A stretch of DNA of 64,000 nt from an uncultured Desulfatitalea sp. (GCA_937868765.1 CALMNL010000005.1:310001-374000), one strand, 5' to 3'. Positions 1 to 8,644 are shown, counted from the stretch's first letter. Notes: generated by a model not told the origin, from the letters alone. Numbers and translations: made by a program.

Positions 1-1
1 C

Positions 2-1207
2 CAGGCCTTCGGGCCGGAGATCATCGGCCTTTCGCTGCGCAACGTGGACAATACCGACAGCCGCGACCCCAAGGGCTTCATGGGCGATTACCGCCGGTTG
101 GTCCAGCGCCTGCGCCGGTGCAGCCACGCACCCATCGTGCTGGGGGGCAGCGGCTTCACCCTCTTCCCAGACGAGACCCTGGCACTGCTGGGGGCGGATT
201 ACGGTATCGTGGGCGAAGGCGAGCGCCTGGCCGCGTTGCTCGAGGCCCTGGCCGCCGGCCAGGACCCCGGCGGCCTGCCGGGGGTGGCGACGCGAAACGG
301 CCGCAAGGGCGCCTGGCTTTCCGTTGCGCCGGAACCGTGGCCCCTGCAGGTCCACCGCCGCTTCGACCCCGGGGCCGACCACCTGGGTTTTTACCTGCAA
401 AACGGCGGCATGCTCAACCTGCAGACCAAGCGCGGCTGCCCCTTCCGCTGCGTCTATTGCAGCTACCCCCACATCGAGGGGCGGGCCATGCGCCGCGTGC
501 CGGCCGGGGAGGTGGCCGCCATGGCCCTGCGGCTCCAGGCGGCCGGTGCGCGCTATCTTTTCATCACCGACTCGGCCTTCAACGCCGACATCGCGCACAG
601 CCTGGCCGTGGCCCATGCCTTCAAGGCGCAGGGGCTCGCCATTCCCTGGGGCGCCTTTTTCGCGCCCATCGCGCTGCCCGACGATTATTTCCAGGCCATG
701 GCGGCCTGCGGCCTCAAACACGTGGAGTTCGGCACCGAGTCCCTGAACGATGCGGTTCTGGAGGCCTACGGCAAGCCTTTCCGGCGCCGGGAGGTCGAGG
801 CGGCCCATGCGGCGGCGGTGGCGGCCGGACTGCACGTGGCCCACTATTTTCTGTTCGGCGGGCCGGGGGAGACGGAGGAGACGCTGGCAGACGCCCTGGC
901 ACATATTGACAAGCTCGAAAGAACCGTTCTATTCCTCTTTTGCGGCATGCGGATCTATCCCCACACCGGCCTGTACGAGATCGCCTTGCGGCAAGGGCAG
1001 ATTACGGCCTTCCAAAGCATCATGGATCCTGTATTCTACCACTCCCCCGGCATCAGCCTGTCGACCATCTCCCGGCGCCTGGATGAACACGCCCGGGGAC
1101 GGGAGAACTGGGTGCACGCGGCCGGCGGAGAAGCGGCGGTGCGGATCATGCGCCGCATGTACCGGCGGGGCCGCAGCGGTCCCTTGTGGGAATACCTGGT
1201 GCGTTGA
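2..1207 (+). CDS. B12-binding-type radical SAM enzyme, 5' end cut by window edge
   Basis: The frame is open from base 2 with no start codon, so the N-terminus lies outside the window. The first residues (PEIIGLSLRNVDN) resemble the end of a cobalamin-binding Rossmann domain. The radical SAM cysteine motif CX3CX2C (CPFRCVYC) lies at about 437-460 and binds the 4Fe-4S cluster that cleaves S-adenosylmethionine. Further hallmarks are GTESLND (about 733-753) and the FGGPGET strand near 855-875. This architecture is typical of B12-dependent radical SAM enzymes that methylate or rearrange unactivated carbons. It is the first visible gene of a plus-strand acyl/lipid assembly cluster and ends 31 bp before the dehydratase gene. 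The specific substrate cannot be read from the sequence. Confidence 0.85.
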   Translation, partial: QAFGPEIIGLSLRNVDNTDSRDPKGFMGDYRRLVQRLRRCSHAPIVLGGSGFTLFPDETLALLGADYGIVGEGERLAALLEALAAGQDPGGLPGVATRNGRKGAWLSVAPEPWPLQVHRRFDPGADHLGFYLQNGGMLNLQTKRGCPFRCVYCSYPHIEGRAMRRVPAGEVAAMALRLQAAGARYLFITDSAFNADIAHSLAVAHAFKAQGLAIPWGAFFAPIALPDDYFQAMAACGLKHVEFGTESLNDAVLEAYGKPFRRREVEAAHAAAVAAGLHVAHYFLFGGPGETEETLADALAHIDKLERTVLFLFCGMRIYPHTGLYEIALRQGQITAFQSIMDPVFYHSPGISLSTISRRLDEHARGRENWVHAAGGEAAVRIMRRMYRRGRSGPLWEYLVR

Positions 1208-1238
1208 GACGGCCGGAAGTATTGAAAGGCAACGGCCC

Positions 1239-1589
1239 ATGTGGCACGACCTGGAAAATAGAAGCCAAAGCGATGGCGCCCTGGCCGCCGAGGTGCGGGT
1301 GCCGGCGTCATCCCGCTGGTTCGACGGCCACTTTCCCGGTTATCCGGTGCTGCCGGGCATCGCGCAACTGGCCATGGTCTTCGACCTGATCCAGGGCGCT
1401 CTGGGCGTTCCGGCCCGGGTCCTGGAAGTGAGCCGGGTGCGGTTCAAGCAGATGATTGTGCCCGCAGACCGCCTGCAGCTCGTAGCCGAGCCGCGGCCCG
1501 GCCGCGAGGGGGCCTACGCCTTCCGGGTCATGAAGAATGGAGAGGTGGTCTGCAGCGGGACGATGATGGTCAAGAAGTTGGCGATGTGA
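1239..1589 (+). CDS. FabZ/ApeI-like hotdog 3-hydroxyacyl-ACP dehydratase
   Basis: This 116-residue protein has a single hotdog fold. The segment WFDGHFPGYPVLPGI (residues about 27-41) matches the FabA/FabZ active-site loop, including the catalytic His of HFPG. At 116 residues it is shorter than FabZ (about 145) and closer to the small dehydratases of aryl-polyene and related type II clusters. The ATG at 1239 is chosen because a GAAAGG ribosome-binding site lies about 9 nt upstream and because the fold begins soon after. It sits between the radical SAM gene and the acyl carrier protein gene. It likely dehydrates a beta-hydroxyacyl-ACP intermediate or tunes chain selection. Confidence 0.8.
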   Translation: MWHDLENRSQSDGALAAEVRVPASSRWFDGHFPGYPVLPGIAQLAMVFDLIQGALGVPARVLEVSRVRFKQMIVPADRLQLVAEPRPGREGAYAFRVMKNGEVVCSGTMMVKKLAM

Positions 1590-1646
1590 TCGTTACAGGT
1601 TTCAAGTGAAGGAAGTCAGTCGAACCAGATAAGGAGAAGAACGAAT

Positions 1647-1919
1647 ATGACGGTGGCAATGGAACTGGACCAGATGATTCTCAATATCGCGGCGATCATG
1701 ATCGAAGAACTCAAGCTGGAAGATGTGACGCCGGAGAGCTTCGATCCCGATATCGATCTGGTGGACGAGGTGGGCATCGACAGCATGGATCTGGCCACCG
1801 TGGCCCTGGTGCTGCGAGATAAATACGCCGTACGCATCGATGAAGACGACTATCCCAAGCTGACTACCCTGCGGCTGATCTCCGCGTACATTCACCGCAA
1901 GCTGGCGGCCAGAGGATGA
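1647..1919 (+). CDS. Acyl carrier protein
   Basis: This 90-residue protein carries the phosphopantetheine attachment motif GIDSMDL. The serine to be modified is residue 46. The predicted four-helix size and the acidic surface are typical of stand-alone type II ACPs. An AAGGAG ribosome-binding site at 1631-1636 supports the ATG at 1647. Its stop overlaps the start of the next radical SAM gene (ATGA, 1916-1919), which indicates translational coupling. It is presumably the carrier for the acyl chain handled by the two ketosynthases and dehydratases downstream, and it would be activated by the phosphopantetheinyl transferase domain encoded at 7136-8638. Confidence 0.9.
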   Translation: MTVAMELDQMILNIAAIMIEELKLEDVTPESFDPDIDLVDEVGIDSMDLATVALVLRDKYAVRIDEDDYPKLTTLRLISAYIHRKLAARG

Positions 1920-2977
1920 TGGCCAAGATGAAAGAGTGGAAGTTTGCCGAGCTGATCGCCGATCCGCACGTCAAGGCGCGTTGGGAGCGCGTGCGGCGCT
2001 ACTTCTTCCTGCGCGAGTCCACCTATGACATGACCCGCCGCTGCAACATCCGCTGCGAAGGGTGTTATTACTTCGAAGGCGACAAGCAGCATGCGGCCGA
2101 ACCGGGCGATCCCGAGGCCTGGCGCGCCCTGATGCGCGCCGAGCGCGAACGCGGCATCACTTACGTGGTGCTGGCCGGCGCCGAGCCTTCGCTGGTGCCC
2201 GACCTGCTCCAGGTCTGCTACGACGAGATGAACCTGGGCGCCATCGCCACCAACGGCATCCAGCGCATCCCGGAGACGGTGGGCTACAAGATCCACATCT
2301 CCGTCTGGGGCAACGACGATACCAGTTTGCGCATCAGAAAGGCCAAGCACATGCTGGCCCGTCAGATCGACAACTACCAGGGCGATCCCCGGGCGGTGTT
2401 CGTCTATACCTTCACGCCCCACAACATCGCCGAAGCCGCCGAAGTGGCCGAGACGCTGGCCGGCAAGGATTGCCGCCTGACCTTCAACGTCTTCTCCGCG
2501 CCCGTGGGCTACAACGGTCACCTGCGCCACACCCCCGACTCCCTGGCCCGGACCCGCCGGGCCATGCGCGAATTGCTGGCGCATTATCCGGGGAACGTGC
2601 TTTTCTCCACTTACAACGCCGTGGCCCACACCCACCGGCTGGGGCTGCACGATCTGTTCGGCTGCGCCTACCCCCGGCGCAATCCCTCCACCGATCTGGG
2701 CCTGGGGCGTTCGTTCCGCCAGTACCGCACCGATCTGAACTGGGACCGGGAGGCGGCCTGCTGTGTGCCCGACACCGATTGCGCCGACTGCCGCCACTAC
2801 GCTTCGGGCAGCGCGGTGGTCACCGCGCGCCTCTTCCGGCACGCCGTGGACCCCGATACCTTCAACTCCTGGCTGGATTACGTGGATACCTACCTGGCCG
2901 TCTGGGTGAAGGATTACGAAAAGGGACGCAACCTGTGCGACCGGCCGGTGGCGCCGCCGGGGTTCGGCATCGATTGA
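1916..2977 (+). CDS. Radical SAM enzyme (first of a related tandem pair)
   Basis: This 353-residue protein has the radical SAM motif CNIRCEGC with cysteines at residues 43, 47 and 50, preceded by YDMTRR. Near the C-terminus there is a second cysteine group (CCVPDTDCADC), which suggests auxiliary Fe-S binding as in SPASM/twitch enzymes, although the spacing is not canonical. It overlaps the ACP gene by 4 bp and is followed 42 bp later by a related gene with the same motif layout (YDVTNRCNLRCKGC). The pairing with ACP and ketosynthases suggests that it acts on an ACP-bound or lipid chain. Such enzymes are candidates for C-C bond formation or reduction in ladderane-type proposals, but the reaction is not known. 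Confidence 0.85.
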   Translation: MMAKMKEWKFAELIADPHVKARWERVRRYFFLRESTYDMTRRCNIRCEGCYYFEGDKQHAAEPGDPEAWRALMRAERERGITYVVLAGAEPSLVPDLLQVCYDEMNLGAIATNGIQRIPETVGYKIHISVWGNDDTSLRIRKAKHMLARQIDNYQGDPRAVFVYTFTPHNIAEAAEVAETLAGKDCRLTFNVFSAPVGYNGHLRHTPDSLARTRRAMRELLAHYPGNVLFSTYNAVAHTHRLGLHDLFGCAYPRRNPSTDLGLGRSFRQYRTDLNWDREAACCVPDTDCADCRHYASGSAVVTARLFRHAVDPDTFNSWLDYVDTYLAVWVKDYEKGRNLCDRPVAPPGFGID

Positions 2978-3019
2978 GCCCGCAGAACGCAGTATATTGA
3001 AAGAAGTCAGGAGTTCCGG

Positions 3020-4018
3020 ATGAAGACCGTCAGTTCACTGCTGGATGACCACTGGTACGAGCGCTACAAGAAGATCTCCAAACTCAACATCCGCAGTTCC
3101 ATCTACGATGTGACCAATCGCTGCAACCTGCGCTGCAAGGGCTGTTTCTTCTTCTCCTCGGACGAGCACAAGGCCGCCCCCGAGGAGAACGACCTCGCCC
3201 GATGGGAAGCTTTCATCGACAAGGAGATGGAAAGGGGGGTGAACCTGGCCATCCTCATCGGCGGCGAGCCCACCCTGTGCTTCGACCGGGTGGAGGCCTT
3301 CTACAAGCGGCTGCCCACCTTCTGCGCCACCAACGGGCTGATCAAGGTGCCCCGGGACCGCTTCCCCACCATGATGATCGGCATCTCGTTGTGGGGCGAC
3401 GAAGAGGACGAGCGCGTGCTGCGGGGCAGGGACACCTTCTCGATTTCGAGCAAGCACTACGCCGGCGACCCTTACACCTACTATCTCTACACCATCACCC
3501 CCAAGCAGATCGGCAAGACCGAGCGCATCATCCGCAAGATCCACGAGGCCGGCCTCAAGGTGCACATGCAGCTGCTTTCCAACGACGAAGGCGTTTCGGG
3601 CTTCAGCTGGAAGCCCGAGGAGCTGGTCGCCATCCGGGCCGAGATGGACGCCATGCTCGACGCCTACCCCGAGACGGTGATCAGCTCCAAATACTACCAC
3701 GAGATCATCACCACCGGGAAGATGATGGGCCGGCCCTTCGGTTGGATGGAGTGCCCCTCGGTAACCCAGCCCCTGGACCAGCGCGACCCGGCGCCCAAGC
3801 GGCTCACCAACTTCATCCGCTGGGCCTCGGACCTTACGACCATGCATCGTTGCTGTACCTCGGAGACCCGCGACTGCGCCACCTGCAAGGACGGCGCGGC
3901 CCACATGAGCTGGGTGATGGTCAACAAACGCGCCCACATGGCCTCGACCCGGGATTTGCAGAACTGGATCGAAGTGTACGAGATGTTCGCCAAGCTCTAT
4001 CAATTCTTGCCGTGGTAG
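3020..4018 (+). CDS. Radical SAM enzyme (second of tandem pair)
   Basis: This 332-residue protein has its radical SAM cysteines at residues 35, 39 and 42 (CNLRCKGC). The glycine-rich SAM-binding segment LIGGEPTLC comes later. Near the C-terminus CCTSETRDCATC mirrors the cysteine group of the preceding gene, so the two are diverged paralogues that probably act in the same pathway. An AGGAG ribosome-binding site at 3010-3014 supports the ATG at 3020. The stop lies 3 bp before the ketosynthase start. The substrate is unknown. The location inside an ACP/ketosynthase operon argues for a modification of the growing or finished acyl chain. Confidence 0.85.
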   Translation: MKTVSSLLDDHWYERYKKISKLNIRSSIYDVTNRCNLRCKGCFFFSSDEHKAAPEENDLARWEAFIDKEMERGVNLAILIGGEPTLCFDRVEAFYKRLPTFCATNGLIKVPRDRFPTMMIGISLWGDEEDERVLRGRDTFSISSKHYAGDPYTYYLYTITPKQIGKTERIIRKIHEAGLKVHMQLLSNDEGVSGFSWKPEELVAIRAEMDAMLDAYPETVISSKYYHEIITTGKMMGRPFGWMECPSVTQPLDQRDPAPKRLTNFIRWASDLTTMHRCCTSETRDCATCKDGAAHMSWVMVNKRAHMASTRDLQNWIEVYEMFAKLYQFLPW

Positions 4019-4021
4019 GAG

Positions 4022-5278
4022 ATGGCCGTGAACCCCAAACGTCCCGTCATCATCGGCTACGACGCCATTTCGCCCCTCGGTCTCGACCTGGCGACCCAGT
4101 GGCGGCGCGCCCTGGCGGGCGAAAGCGGGGTCGGCCGCCTGACGCGGTTTGCGGGCGGGGCAGCTTTCCCGGTGAAGATCGCCGGGCAGGCGCCCGACAT
4201 CGATCACCTGCCCTATGCCTTCCTCAAGCCCAGGGAGCAGGCGCGCTGGCCCTCGCCGATCTTCAAGTATGCCCTGCTCACCGTGGAGCGCGCCCTGGCC
4301 CATGCGGGGCTGACCATCACACCCGAGCTGGCGCCGCGGGTGGCCGTTACCTACAGCTCGGCCGTGGGCGGCCAGGATGCCGTGCTGGCCGCCGACCGCA
4401 AGCTGCAGGCCGAGGGATCGCTGCCGCTGCCGTGCACCAATCCCAACTCGTGCATCAACATGGTGGGCGGTAAAATCTCCATGCACACCGGCGCCACCGG
4501 CCCCATCGTGAGCACCATCACGGCCTGCGCCACGGGGGTCACCGCTTTGACCATGGGGGCCCTGCTGCTGGCCCAGGGCCGGGCCGACGTGGTGCTGTGC
4601 GGCGCCGTGGATTTCGCCCTGGTCGAACCCATCGTGGCCGGTTTCGCCACCATGGGGGGCGCCTTCGTGCCCAAGGAGAATCAACCCGACGAATCGCCGG
4701 AGCAGGCCAGCCGGCCCTTTTCCATCGACCGCCGCGGGTTCGTGGTGGCCGAGGGCGCCGGGTGCATCCTCCTCGCCAGCGAAGCCTTCGCCCGGGACCG
4801 CGGGCTTGCCTATAACGTCGCCATCGCCGGCTGGAGCATGACCTCGGACGCCCACCATTTCGTGGCCCCCCATCTTCCCACGGTGCGGCGCTGCATCGGC
4901 GAGAGCATCGCCCAGGCGGGCATCACCCCGGGCGACGTGAGTGCGGTCAATGCCCATGCCGCCGCCACGCGGGTGGGCGACAAGGTGGAGGTCGACGCCC
5001 TGCGGGAGGTCTTCGGCGACCGGCTGCCGCCGGTGACCGCCAACAAGTCGCTCATGGGCCATGCCATGGGCGCCTCCAGCGCCATCGAGGCGATCTTCGC
5101 CTGCGAGGGCCTGCGGACGGGCATGCTGCCGCCCACCATCAATTACCGGCCCGACCCGGAGCTTCCCATCGACTGCGTGGCCGAGGGCAGCCGAAAAGTA
5201 GACCAGACCTTCGTGCTCAAGAATGCCTTCGGGTTCGGCGGGTGTAATACGTGTGTCGTTTTTGAAAGATTGAGATAA
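4022..5278 (+). CDS. FabF-type beta-ketoacyl-ACP synthase 1 (complete Cys-His-His)
   Basis: This 418-residue protein has the thiolase fold of KAS II enzymes. All three catalytic residues are visible: Cys169 in TACATG, His312 in NAHAAAT and His347 in NKSLMGH. The normal NAHGTST loop is changed to NAHAAAT, which is unusual. Because the active-site cysteine is kept, this is a condensing enzyme and not a chain length factor. It would extend the ACP-bound chain by decarboxylative condensation with malonyl-ACP. It is part of the same tight plus-strand operon as the ACP and the radical SAM genes. A second ketosynthase follows after a 126 bp AT-rich spacer. Confidence 0.9.
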   Translation: MAVNPKRPVIIGYDAISPLGLDLATQWRRALAGESGVGRLTRFAGGAAFPVKIAGQAPDIDHLPYAFLKPREQARWPSPIFKYALLTVERALAHAGLTITPELAPRVAVTYSSAVGGQDAVLAADRKLQAEGSLPLPCTNPNSCINMVGGKISMHTGATGPIVSTITACATGVTALTMGALLLAQGRADVVLCGAVDFALVEPIVAGFATMGGAFVPKENQPDESPEQASRPFSIDRRGFVVAEGAGCILLASEAFARDRGLAYNVAIAGWSMTSDAHHFVAPHLPTVRRCIGESIAQAGITPGDVSAVNAHAAATRVGDKVEVDALREVFGDRLPPVTANKSLMGHAMGASSAIEAIFACEGLRTGMLPPTINYRPDPELPIDCVAEGSRKVDQTFVLKNAFGFGGCNTCVVFERLR

Positions 5279-5282
5279 AGAT

Positions 5283-5390
5283 GGTTTTAGGTTTTATGTT
5301 TTGAGTCTTAGGTGAGTGGATGCTGTCGATTGAGAAGCATAAAATGACCGAAGTCCTAAACTTGAAACTTAAAACTTGAAACTTAAAACC
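5283..5390. repeat. AT-rich imperfect inverted repeat with 14-bp tandem units
   Basis: The spacer between the two ketosynthase genes is strikingly AT-rich in a GC-rich operon. The right half holds two exact copies of ACTTGAAACTTAAA (5360-5373 and 5374-5387). The left half (GGTTTTAGGTTTTATG and following, 5283-5312) is roughly its inverse complement, so the segment could fold into a long imperfect hairpin. It looks like a dispersed intergenic repeat element and not a conventional terminator. Whether it attenuates the operon between the two ketosynthases is not known. Confidence 0.6.
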
Positions 5391-5404
5391 CGAAACGAAG
5401 AGTG

Positions 5405-6670
5405 ATGAAAGCGCCGCTCAATAGAAAAGTATATGTCGTCGGCTACGACGTGGCCACGGCGTTAGGTCCGACCCTGGAAAGCACCTGGCAGCGCGCGGTG
5501 CGCGGCGAGGCCGGCTTCCGCCGGGTGACGCGCTGCGCCACCACCTCCCGCAGCAATGTGGTCGGAGAGATTCCCGACTGGCAGCCCCGTTCGCTGGAAT
5601 TCGTGGAGCGCAAGGACGCCTACAACTGGAACGCCGATTTTGTCTTCCTCACCATGGCCCTGTGCCGCCGCGCCCTGGACCATGCCGGCCTGGCCATGGA
5701 CGCCCGCACGGCGCCGCGCACCGCCTGCCTGGTGGGCTCGGCCCTCAACGGCAGCGACGCCATGCGCATCGCTGTGGAGAATCTCGCCCAGAAGGGGCCC
5801 ACCAAGGTGAGTCCCTATCTGCTGCCCAACCTGTGCGCCAACCTGCCGGCGGGCAAGGCCGGCATGCTCATCGGCTTCACCGGGCCGATCTTCTCCCCCC
5901 AGGGAGCCTGCGCCTCGGGCAACCACGCCATCGCCATCGGCAGCCGCATGATCCGCGACGGCGATTGCGACTTCGTCATCGCCGGCGGCGTGGAGACCTG
6001 CATCCTGCCCGAGATCATCCAGGGGTTCGCCAACATGTGGGCCACCATCAAGGTCGAGCAGGGGGACCGGGCCTATGCCGACCCCACCCAGGCCTCGCGG
6101 CCCTTCAGCATCGACCGCAAGGGCTTCGTCCTGGCCGAGGGCGGCGGCGTGGTGGTGCTGGCCGCCGACGAGATGGTGGCCGACCTGGGGCTCAAGCCCC
6201 GGGCCGAGGTGCTGGGGGTCGGCTGGACCTCGGATGCCCATCACTTTACATTGCCCCACGAACCGACCATCGTGCGGGCCATCCATGCGGCCATCGACGA
6301 CGCCGGCCTTGCGCCGGAAGATATCGAGGCGATCAACGCCCACGGCACCTCCACCCCCAAGGGCGACGCCGTGGAGGTGGCCTGCCTGCGCACGGTCTTC
6401 GGCCCGGCCCTGGGCCGGATCCCCATCTCGGCCAACAAGTCCCAGGTGGGTCACACCCTGGGGGCCGCGGCCGGCATCGAGGCCGTGCTGGGCATCGAGG
6501 CCATGCAGCAGGGCCTGCTGCTGCCCACGGTCAACCACCGGCCCGACCCGGCCTTCGACGACATCGACGTGGTGCCCAACCAGGCCCGGCGCCAGGCCCA
6601 CGAATTCCTGATCTCCAACGCCTTCGGATTCGGCGGCACCAACTGCTGCATCGTCTTCAGAGGAGTGTAG
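5405..6670 (+). CDS. FabF-type beta-ketoacyl-ACP synthase 2 (complete Cys-His-His)
   Basis: This 421-residue protein is a second KAS II-like condensing enzyme. The catalytic residues are Cys169 (GACASG), His313 (NAHGTST) and His350 (NKSQVGH). It is clearly homologous to the preceding ketosynthase but keeps the canonical GTST loop. Both are therefore predicted to be active, unlike the KS plus chain-length-factor pairs of many type II clusters. An in-frame GTG at 5402 precedes the ATG at 5405 by one codon. I prefer the ATG. The stop lies one base before the GTG of the thioesterase gene, so the two are translationally linked. Confidence 0.9.
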   Translation: MKAPLNRKVYVVGYDVATALGPTLESTWQRAVRGEAGFRRVTRCATTSRSNVVGEIPDWQPRSLEFVERKDAYNWNADFVFLTMALCRRALDHAGLAMDARTAPRTACLVGSALNGSDAMRIAVENLAQKGPTKVSPYLLPNLCANLPAGKAGMLIGFTGPIFSPQGACASGNHAIAIGSRMIRDGDCDFVIAGGVETCILPEIIQGFANMWATIKVEQGDRAYADPTQASRPFSIDRKGFVLAEGGGVVVLAADEMVADLGLKPRAEVLGVGWTSDAHHFTLPHEPTIVRAIHAAIDDAGLAPEDIEAINAHGTSTPKGDAVEVACLRTVFGPALGRIPISANKSQVGHTLGAAAGIEAVLGIEAMQQGLLLPTVNHRPDPAFDDIDVVPNQARRQAHEFLISNAFGFGGTNCCIVFRGV

Positions 6671-6671
6671 C

Positions 6672-7157
6672 GTGCGACCCAAGCCCTTTCGGCCCCAACC
6701 TCTCGATGGAAACGACGATGGCGCCTATGTGCGCGACCAGACCAGCGGCCTGGTGTGGCACCGCTGTTCGCTGCGCACCCTTTACGCCGACACCGACCGC
6801 TCCCAGGTGGTCTACCATTCCAACTACCTGCGCTACTTCGAGTTCGGCCGGGCCTCGCTGATGCGCGACGCGGCCTACGCCTACAAGGAGATCGAAGCCA
6901 GCGGCTTCGTCTACCCCATCATCGCCACGGCCCTGGAGTACTTCCGGCCCCTGCACTACGACGACGCCATGCACATCCACACCCGGCCCGGCCCCCTGGA
7001 ACGGGTCAAGCTGCAGTTCGACTACGTGATCACCCACGTGCCCAGCGGCGACCTGGTCTGCACCGGCTTTACCCGGCACTGCGCGGTGAACGCCAAGGGC
7101 ACGCCCGTGGGCATCGACGAGAAGACATTGCACCTATGGGCGATCTTCCCCCAATAG
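6672..7157 (+). CDS. 4HBT/YbgC-like acyl thioesterase
   Basis: This 161-residue hotdog protein has the segment YADTDRSQVVYHSNYLRYFE near residues 37-56. This matches the 4-hydroxybenzoyl-CoA thioesterase signature, including the catalytic Asp of the Y-x-D-T-D motif. The GTG start at 6672 is supported by AGGAG at 6661-6665. Thioesterases of this type release acyl chains from ACP or CoA and are regular members of aryl-polyene and related clusters. The gene overlaps the next one by 22 bp. Substrate chain type is not evident from sequence. Confidence 0.85.
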   Translation: MRPKPFRPQPLDGNDDGAYVRDQTSGLVWHRCSLRTLYADTDRSQVVYHSNYLRYFEFGRASLMRDAAYAYKEIEASGFVYPIIATALEYFRPLHYDDAMHIHTRPGPLERVKLQFDYVITHVPSGDLVCTGFTRHCAVNAKGTPVGIDEKTLHLWAIFPQ

Positions 7158-8638
7158 ACGCCGACGGCCGGACGGCCGTGCCCATTGCCGTGGCGCCCCT
7201 GTGGGCCGACCACTGCTTCCAGGGCCGGGCCGTGCTGCCGGCCGTGGCGGCCCTGGAATTGCTGGCCACCTGGGCGCGGCGCGCCCGGCCCGATCTTCAT
7301 GTGCATGACCTGCGTCACGCGACCTTCGACAAATTTTTGGAGCTGCCGCCGGATGGCGCACCGATCCCGGCCTGGTGCGAGCTGCGCGAACTGCCCGGCG
7401 GCGCCCTGCGCGCGGCCCTGATCACCAAGACCCAGGCCAGGTCGGCCAAGATGACCCGCGCCAAGGTGCATGCCCGGGTCGATTTCCATCCCCCCGAAGC
7501 GGTGGCGCCTCCGGCAGCCCTGGATCTGGCCGCGGCCCTGGCCGGGTGCTGCTTCACCGTGGACCCGGAGCCCCTGTACCGCGAGCTGGTGCCCTTCGGT
7601 CCGGCCTTTCAGACCATCCGCCGACCCCTGTGGGTCACGGCCGAAGGGGCCCTTTCGGTCATCGGCGCGCCGGCGGACGATCCGGCCGACGCGCTCCTGG
7701 GCGCCTCCCGGGTGCTGGACGCCGCCCTGCATGCCGCCTGCGTCTGGAGCCAGCGCCATGCGGGCATCGTGGCCTTTCCCGTGGGATTCGAACGGCGGGT
7801 GGTCGTGCGGCCCACCCGGCCGGGCGACACCTATGTGAGCCGGATTTTTCCCGTGGGGGCCGAGGGCGGCGCGCTGACCTTCGACATCTGGATTCTGGAC
7901 CTGGACGGTCGGGCCTGCGAGCTGCTCCAGGGGGTGGCCATGCGCGATGTCAGCGGCGGCACCCTGCGGCCGCCGGCATGGGTCCGGTCCGGGACGGAGG
8001 ATCGCCTCGCCCCCATCGACCCCTTCTGCGCGGCCCGGGTGCTCATCGAACGGGCCACGGTGATGCCCTTCGCCGAACGGTGCCTCTCGGCAGCCGAGCG
8101 GCAGCGCACCGTCAAGATGAGCCCCAAGCGGCGGACCGACTACTGCTCGTCGCGCCTGGCCCTGAAGCGGCTCTTTCGCCGGTTGGCCGGGGAGGACCAT
8201 CGCACCCCGGCCACCCAGATCCACACCCTGGCCGCCGACGGCGTCCGGCCTGCGCTCGGCCTTTCGGGTCTGCATGGCAGCGTGGCCCACGACCGGCGCT
8301 TCACCGTCGCCCTGGCCGCCCGGACACCCATCGGCGTAGATGTGGAGCAGGTGGCGGATCGGGTCTTGAAAAGCCTGCCCATCTTCGCCCGCGAGACGGA
8401 ACAGACCCTGGTGGCCGTGTCACCATTGGGACAGGCGGGAGCCGCCATACGGGTGTGGACCATCAAGGAGGCGGCAGCCAAGCTGCTGGGCATCCCCCTG
8501 GCCGATGCCTGGGGCCGGGCGCGGGTGGTGGAAATAGGCCCGGACCGGAGCCGGGTCGCCATCGCGGCCGGGCCGGCGGTGGCGGCGTGCCACGCCGAGC
8601 TGGAAGGGCATTTGATCACGCTCCTGGTTCCGTTATAG
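7136..8638 (+). CDS. PKS-type dehydratase domain fused to 4'-phosphopantetheinyl transferase
   Basis: This 500-residue protein has two parts. Residues about 1-270 resemble a polyketide synthase double-hotdog dehydratase. The HX3GX4P motif is seen as H26..G30..P35, and the second catalytic group is seen as D195xxxH199. Residues about 290-500 resemble a Sfp/HetI-type phosphopantetheinyl transferase, with the magnesium-binding GVDVE (D402, E404) and WTIKEAAAK (K444, E445). The protein would both dehydrate intermediates and activate the cluster's ACP. The ATG at 7136 overlaps the thioesterase gene by 22 bp. It is chosen because the HX3GX4P motif starts soon after. The fusion makes the cluster self-sufficient for carrier-protein activation. 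Confidence 0.85.
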   Translation: MGDLPPIDADGRTAVPIAVAPLWADHCFQGRAVLPAVAALELLATWARRARPDLHVHDLRHATFDKFLELPPDGAPIPAWCELRELPGGALRAALITKTQARSAKMTRAKVHARVDFHPPEAVAPPAALDLAAALAGCCFTVDPEPLYRELVPFGPAFQTIRRPLWVTAEGALSVIGAPADDPADALLGASRVLDAALHAACVWSQRHAGIVAFPVGFERRVVVRPTRPGDTYVSRIFPVGAEGGALTFDIWILDLDGRACELLQGVAMRDVSGGTLRPPAWVRSGTEDRLAPIDPFCAARVLIERATVMPFAERCLSAAERQRTVKMSPKRRTDYCSSRLALKRLFRRLAGEDHRTPATQIHTLAADGVRPALGLSGLHGSVAHDRRFTVALAARTPIGVDVEQVADRVLKSLPIFARETEQTLVAVSPLGQAGAAIRVWTIKEAAAKLLGIPLADAWGRARVVEIGPDRSRVAIAAGPAVAACHAELEGHLITLLVPL

Positions 8639-8644
8639 GATCAC

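Noticed and set aside
3035-5062. Long minus-strand open frame opposite the radical SAM and first ketosynthase genes
   Set aside because: It overlaps two genes with clear catalytic motifs and shows no recognisable family.
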